Part shown: positions 14,045-17,023 of the stretch, in pieces | How the letters are laid out: each line of letters starts with the position of its first letter | Numbering within the stretch: the first letter of the stretch is position 1 | Origin: Candidatus Acidiferrales bacterium | Lineage (GTDB): Bacteria; Acidobacteriota; Terriglobia; Acidoferrales; UBA7541 | Direction: 5' to 3' | DNA length: 17,023 bases | Assembly (NCBI GenBank): GCA_030043155.1 | Contig: JASHYE010000290.1 | Coordinates: 1-17,023 of the forward strand | The notes under the pieces: generated by a model | The model's input: the letters and a program-made list of their open reading frames with translations, nothing else | Database searches by the model: none | Told to the model about the DNA's origin: nothing | Program-made: the position numbers and the translations under genes

Positions 14045-16180
14045 TCAACGCCCGTTGCGGGCGCGAAGAAGAACCAGAGACCTCTCGATTAACCGGATGG
14101 ATTCACCAGCGCCAACTGATTTTCCCGACTCTGAGAAGGCGCCGTCTCGCGTATCGAATACGACTTCCCACTTACGATCCGATTCAAGTTCGGGAATCGA
14201 GAAATCGACCGGTTCATAGTGGCAATTCAAAAGCAGCAGAAAATCGTCGTCCAAAACGGGCTGCGCACTCAGATTAACATCTCCGAGTGTATGACCATTG
14301 AGAAACACGCCCAGGCACTTCTGCCAGCCCTGATCCCACTCCTCGTCCGTCATTTGCTCGCCATCCGGCCGGAGCCACAGCACGTTGGCGTCCTCCGCGT
14401 GGCGAATGCTGCGGTCCTGGAAGAATTTGCGACGGTGGAAATTCGGGTGATCCAGTCTGAATTTGATTAGATTGGACGTGAATTCCAGCAGGCCCTGCTT
14501 TCTTTCGTCCAGGTTCCAGTCGAACCAAGTCGTCTCATTATCCTGGCAGTAGGCATTATTGTTGCCGTTCTGAGTGCGGCTGATTTCAACGCCCCCTGAA
14601 AGCATGGGCACGCCTTGCGAGAGGAAAAGTGTCGCAAGAAAGTTGCGCTTCTGTCGCTCGCGCATCTCCATGATCTTAGGGTCATCGGTCGGACCTTCCA
14701 CGCCCATATTCCACGAATGATTGTCGTTCGCTCCATCTCGATTGTCTTCGCCATTCGCCTCATTGTGCTTTTCGTTGTAGCTGACCAGATCATTGAGCGT
14801 GAACCCGTCGTGTGCGGTGACGAAATTGATGCTAGCAAAGGGCCGACGTCCATCGTGCTGATACAGGTCGCTCGAACCCATCAGACGGTACGCCAAGTCC
14901 GAAAGCTGCCCAGGATCCCCTTTCCAATAGCGCCGCACCGTGTCGCGGTATTTTCCATTCCATTCCGCCCACAATACCGGAAATTTTCCGACTTGATATC
15001 CCCCTTCGCCGACGTCCCACGGTTCAGCAATCAATTTCAATTGGGAAAGCACGGGGTCCTGATAAATAACGTCAAAGAAAGATGAGAGGCGATCGACATC
15101 ATGCAATTCTCGTGCAAGCGCCGCAGCCAAGTCGAACCGAAAGCCGTCCACGTGCATTTTCATCGCCCAATACCGCAGACTGTCCATAATCAGCCGGAGA
15201 ACCTGCGGATGCCGGACATTAAGCGTGTTGCCAGTTCCCGTGTAATCCATATAGTAGCGGGGGTTGTCCGGAGTGACGCGATAGTAAGTCAGATTGTCCA
15301 CGCCGCGAAAACTCAGCATTGGACCCAAATGGTTTCCTTCGGAAGTGTGGTTGTAGACCACGTCCAAAATCACTTCGAGACCCTGACGATGAAGGGCCTT
15401 GACCATTGACTTGAATTCGGCAACCTGACTGCCGGAATCGCCCGACGCAGAATATCGGGCAGCAGGGGAGAAAAAGTTCGTGGTGTTATACCCCCAGTAG
15501 TTCTTTAATCCTCGATCCACAAGAATCTTATCGTCCAGAAAATCGTGAATCGGCATCAGTTCGATGGCTGTCACGCCCAATGACTTGAAATGCTTGATGC
15601 TCGCCTCCGATGCCAAACCAGCATACGTCCCGCGAAGTTCGGGCGGAACTTCGGGTTTGCAAACGCTGAAACCTTTCACATGTACTTCGTAGATGATTGA
15701 ATCGCTCAGCGGTATTTTGAGAGGCCTGTCGCCTTCCCAGTCAAAGTGCGGATTGCCCACAATGCACTTCGGCATGCCCCAGGCGCTATCTTTGTCGTCA
15801 GCCTTCAAATCCTCTGTGGCATCGCCGATCACATACGGAAAAACGGGCGCTTTCCAATCCACCTCTCCGCTGATTGCGACAGCGTAGGGATCGATCAGCA
15901 GCTTAGACGGGTTGAACCTCAACCCTTTATCCGGTTCATAGGGGCCGACGACTCGATATCCATAGAGCTGCCCGGCCTGCACATTCGGAAGATAACCGTG
16001 CCAAACGAAAGAAGTCTGCTCAGGAAGCCGGATGATTTCAGGCTCGCGGTCATCCCGCGAGGAAAACAGGCATAAATCAACCGCCGTAGCATTCTCCGAG
16101 TAAAGAGCAAAATTCACGCCGGAGCCATCCCACGTAGCACCCTGAGGATACGGTCTACCCACAAGAACCGTTCTCGCCAT
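14045..16180 (-). CDS. glgX: Glycogen debranching enzyme GlgX/TreX type (GH13)
   Basis: 711 residues, within the normal range. The N-terminal CBM48-type domain (about 8-95) contains PQGATWDGSGVNFALYSE and LYGYRVVGPYEP. The GH13 barrel begins with IIYEVHVKGFS (162 on), then YWGYNTTNFFSP, LDVVYNHTSEGN, DGFRFD with nucleophile Asp350, LIAEPWD with acid/base Glu386, and VTAHDGF with Asp458; GNNNAYCQDNETTWFDW (539-555) is the GlgX/TreX signature. A C-terminal beta domain ends the chain. It hydrolyses alpha-1,6 branches of glycogen or limit dextrin in the cytoplasm. The highly conserved GDE just before the signature reads GGVE (Val531). The start ATG 16180 is preceded directly by GGGGG without normal spacing. 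The other glycogen or trehalose genes are not next to it. The 244 nt upstream hold an inverted repeat at 16215-16242. Confidence 0.95.
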   Translation of the reverse strand: MARTVLVGRPYPQGATWDGSGVNFALYSENATAVDLCLFSSRDDREPEIIRLPEQTSFVWHGYLPNVQAGQLYGYRVVGPYEPDKGLRFNPSKLLIDPYAVAISGEVDWKAPVFPYVIGDATEDLKADDKDSAWGMPKCIVGNPHFDWEGDRPLKIPLSDSIIYEVHVKGFSVCKPEVPPELRGTYAGLASEASIKHFKSLGVTAIELMPIHDFLDDKILVDRGLKNYWGYNTTNFFSPAARYSASGDSGSQVAEFKSMVKALHRQGLEVILDVVYNHTSEGNHLGPMLSFRGVDNLTYYRVTPDNPRYYMDYTGTGNTLNVRHPQVLRLIMDSLRYWAMKMHVDGFRFDLAAALARELHDVDRLSSFFDVIYQDPVLSQLKLIAEPWDVGEGGYQVGKFPVLWAEWNGKYRDTVRRYWKGDPGQLSDLAYRLMGSSDLYQHDGRRPFASINFVTAHDGFTLNDLVSYNEKHNEANGEDNRDGANDNHSWNMGVEGPTDDPKIMEMRERQKRNFLATLFLSQGVPMLSGGVEISRTQNGNNNAYCQDNETTWFDWNLDERKQGLLEFTSNLIKFRLDHPNFHRRKFFQDRSIRHAEDANVLWLRPDGEQMTDEEWDQGWQKCLGVFLNGHTLGDVNLSAQPVLDDDFLLLLNCHYEPVDFSIPELESDRKWEVVFDTRDGAFSESGKSVGAGESIRLIERSLVLLRARNGR

Positions 16181-16214
16181 CCCCCAACCATTCTGAACCA
16201 GCTACGCGCAGTTG

Positions 16215-16242
16215 TGGCCTTTTTAATTTGAATCGCAGGCCA
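16215..16242. repeat. Inverted repeat upstream of glgX
   Basis: TGGCCT (16215-16220) and AGGCCA (16237-16242) are perfect arms around a 16-nt AT-rich loop, 34 nt upstream of the glgX start. It could be an operator or a hairpin in the leader. No T-run follows on the minus strand, so it is not a terminator. Confidence 0.3.
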
Positions 16243-16424
16243 TCTCCAAAAGGAAAGAATAGGAGGCCGGTTCGAACTTCAAACAAAGCTGCATTTTTTC
16301 GATGATTGACCGGCGAGTGCAGTTACATCTTTAATGAAGAGCCGATGAAGCGATCCGCAAGACCCATTGTCGCTGGCTAGAACATCGCGATTTCAGCAGC
16401 GTTAGGTCGATTGTGCAGTAGTGT

Positions 16425-17023
16425 CTATTTGCTATCCAATAATCTGGCTAGCAACGGCGTGGCGGGCGCGGCCTCAAGCGCCGACCACGATCCTTCTTGA
16501 ACTATGCGCCCAGACTCGATAACCGCCGCGCAGGGACAGAGTTTTTCGAGGATCTCAGGCCGGTGGTCGACGGCAATTAGCGTGAAGCCGAGCGCTGCCT
16601 GCCATTCCAGAAGCGCGGCGATGAGTTCATTCATGGCGGGACCGTCCAGAGCCGTAAATGGCTCATCGAGTAGAACCAGGGGTGGTCGCCGAGCAAGCAT
16701 CCGAGCTAGTGCCACGCGGCGCGCCTGTCCGCCCGAAATCCGTCTTGCAGATTCGTTCCATAATGGAGAAAGGTCCAGCCGCTCCGCTAGGTCCTCGACC
16801 CATTTCTTCGCGCCGCCTTGATCGCGATCTTGGAGTCCGAAGCAGACGTTTTCCGCAACGCTCAGATGAGGAAAAAGCCAGTTGCTTTGCGTCAGGTACC
16901 CGAGGGGCCGGTGGTATAGCGGCAGCATAGGCGGGAACAAGCGAAGATCACCAAAACAGATTTCCCCAGCATCGGGAGTCTCGATCCCTGCGAGACATGC
17001 CAGCACCGTGCTCTTGCCGGCGC
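16425..17023 (-). CDS. ABC transporter ATP-binding protein, ModC-like, 5' end outside window
   Basis: The frame is open to the right edge; the last bases encode AGKST, the end of Walker A, so the true start lies outside and the GTG at 17006 is internal. Visible parts in order: Walker A remainder, LAGIETPDAGEI, a Q-loop region reading GYLTQSNWLFPHLSV, the signature RRISGGQARRVALARML, Walker B PLVLLDEPFTALD, and the H-loop VDHRPE. PLGYLTQ...LFPHLSV is closest to molybdate or sulfate importer ATPases (ModC/CysA class), which energise oxyanion uptake at the inner membrane. The protein stops about 200 residues after Walker A (LLARLLDSK), so the C-terminal TOBE/Mop domain of standard ModC is missing. 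Substrate cannot be fixed without the permease and binding-protein genes, which would lie to the right. Confidence 0.85.
   Translation of the reverse strand, partial: AGKSTVLACLAGIETPDAGEICFGDLRLFPPMLPLYHRPLGYLTQSNWLFPHLSVAENVCFGLQDRDQGGAKKWVEDLAERLDLSPLWNESARRISGGQARRVALARMLARRPPLVLLDEPFTALDGPAMNELIAALLEWQAALGFTLIAVDHRPEILEKLCPCAAVIESGRIVQEGSWSALEAAPATPLLARLLDSK

Noticed and set aside
1..17023. CRISPR arrays, tRNA or rRNA genes, insertion sequences, phage or toxin-antitoxin genes
   Set aside because: Searched by eye on both strands. No spaced direct-repeat array, cloverleaf, transposase motif or paired small genes were seen.

Overview
The window reads as a chromosomal stretch of a soil-type bacterium with moderately high GC, probably from the Acidobacteriota. 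This is inferred from gene style (an IPT/TIG plus PD40 lipoprotein, an S9B dipeptidyl peptidase, a GlgX-type debranching enzyme, an AsmA-like protein, several TTG starts); no rRNA or marker gene confirms it. There is no tRNA, rRNA, CRISPR array, insertion sequence or phage gene.

Layout. The left two thirds are read on the + strand: the 3' end of an AsmA-like envelope gene (1-1116), a 2,4-dienoyl-CoA-reductase-like SDR (1164-2018), a 402-nt gap with terminators facing both ways and a doubtful minus-strand mini-ORF, a large secreted lipoprotein with three TIG-like domains and seven propeller-type repeats (2421-4805), a 520-nt structured gap, a membrane hybrid histidine kinase (5326-7368), a small beta-rich protein (7460-7738), Lon protease with its own promoter and a strong terminator (7919-10395), and an unrecognised protein with an extremely basic N-terminal tail (10421-11161). 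The right third is read on the - strand: from the right edge, a truncated ModC-like ABC ATPase (16425-17023), GlgX (14045-16180) and a secreted DPP4-type peptidase (11158-13905). The two blocks converge at 11158-11161, where the stop codons overlap.

How the genes fit together. This is mostly a mosaic of single-gene units and not one pathway: envelope biogenesis (AsmA), fatty-acid or CoA-ester redox chemistry (SDR), cell-surface proteins (propeller lipoprotein, DPP4), signalling (hybrid kinase), protein quality control (Lon), glycogen turnover (GlgX) and oxyanion import (ABC ATPase). Only AsmA-SDR and kinase-small protein are close enough to share transcripts.

No defence or mobile system is visible. 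The points most worth a second look are the strictly repeated CX6C motif in the propeller lipoprotein, the histone-tail-like basic protein behind Lon, the minus-strand terminator that implies an unannotated transcript between SDR and lipoprotein, and the inverted-repeat-rich gap before the kinase.
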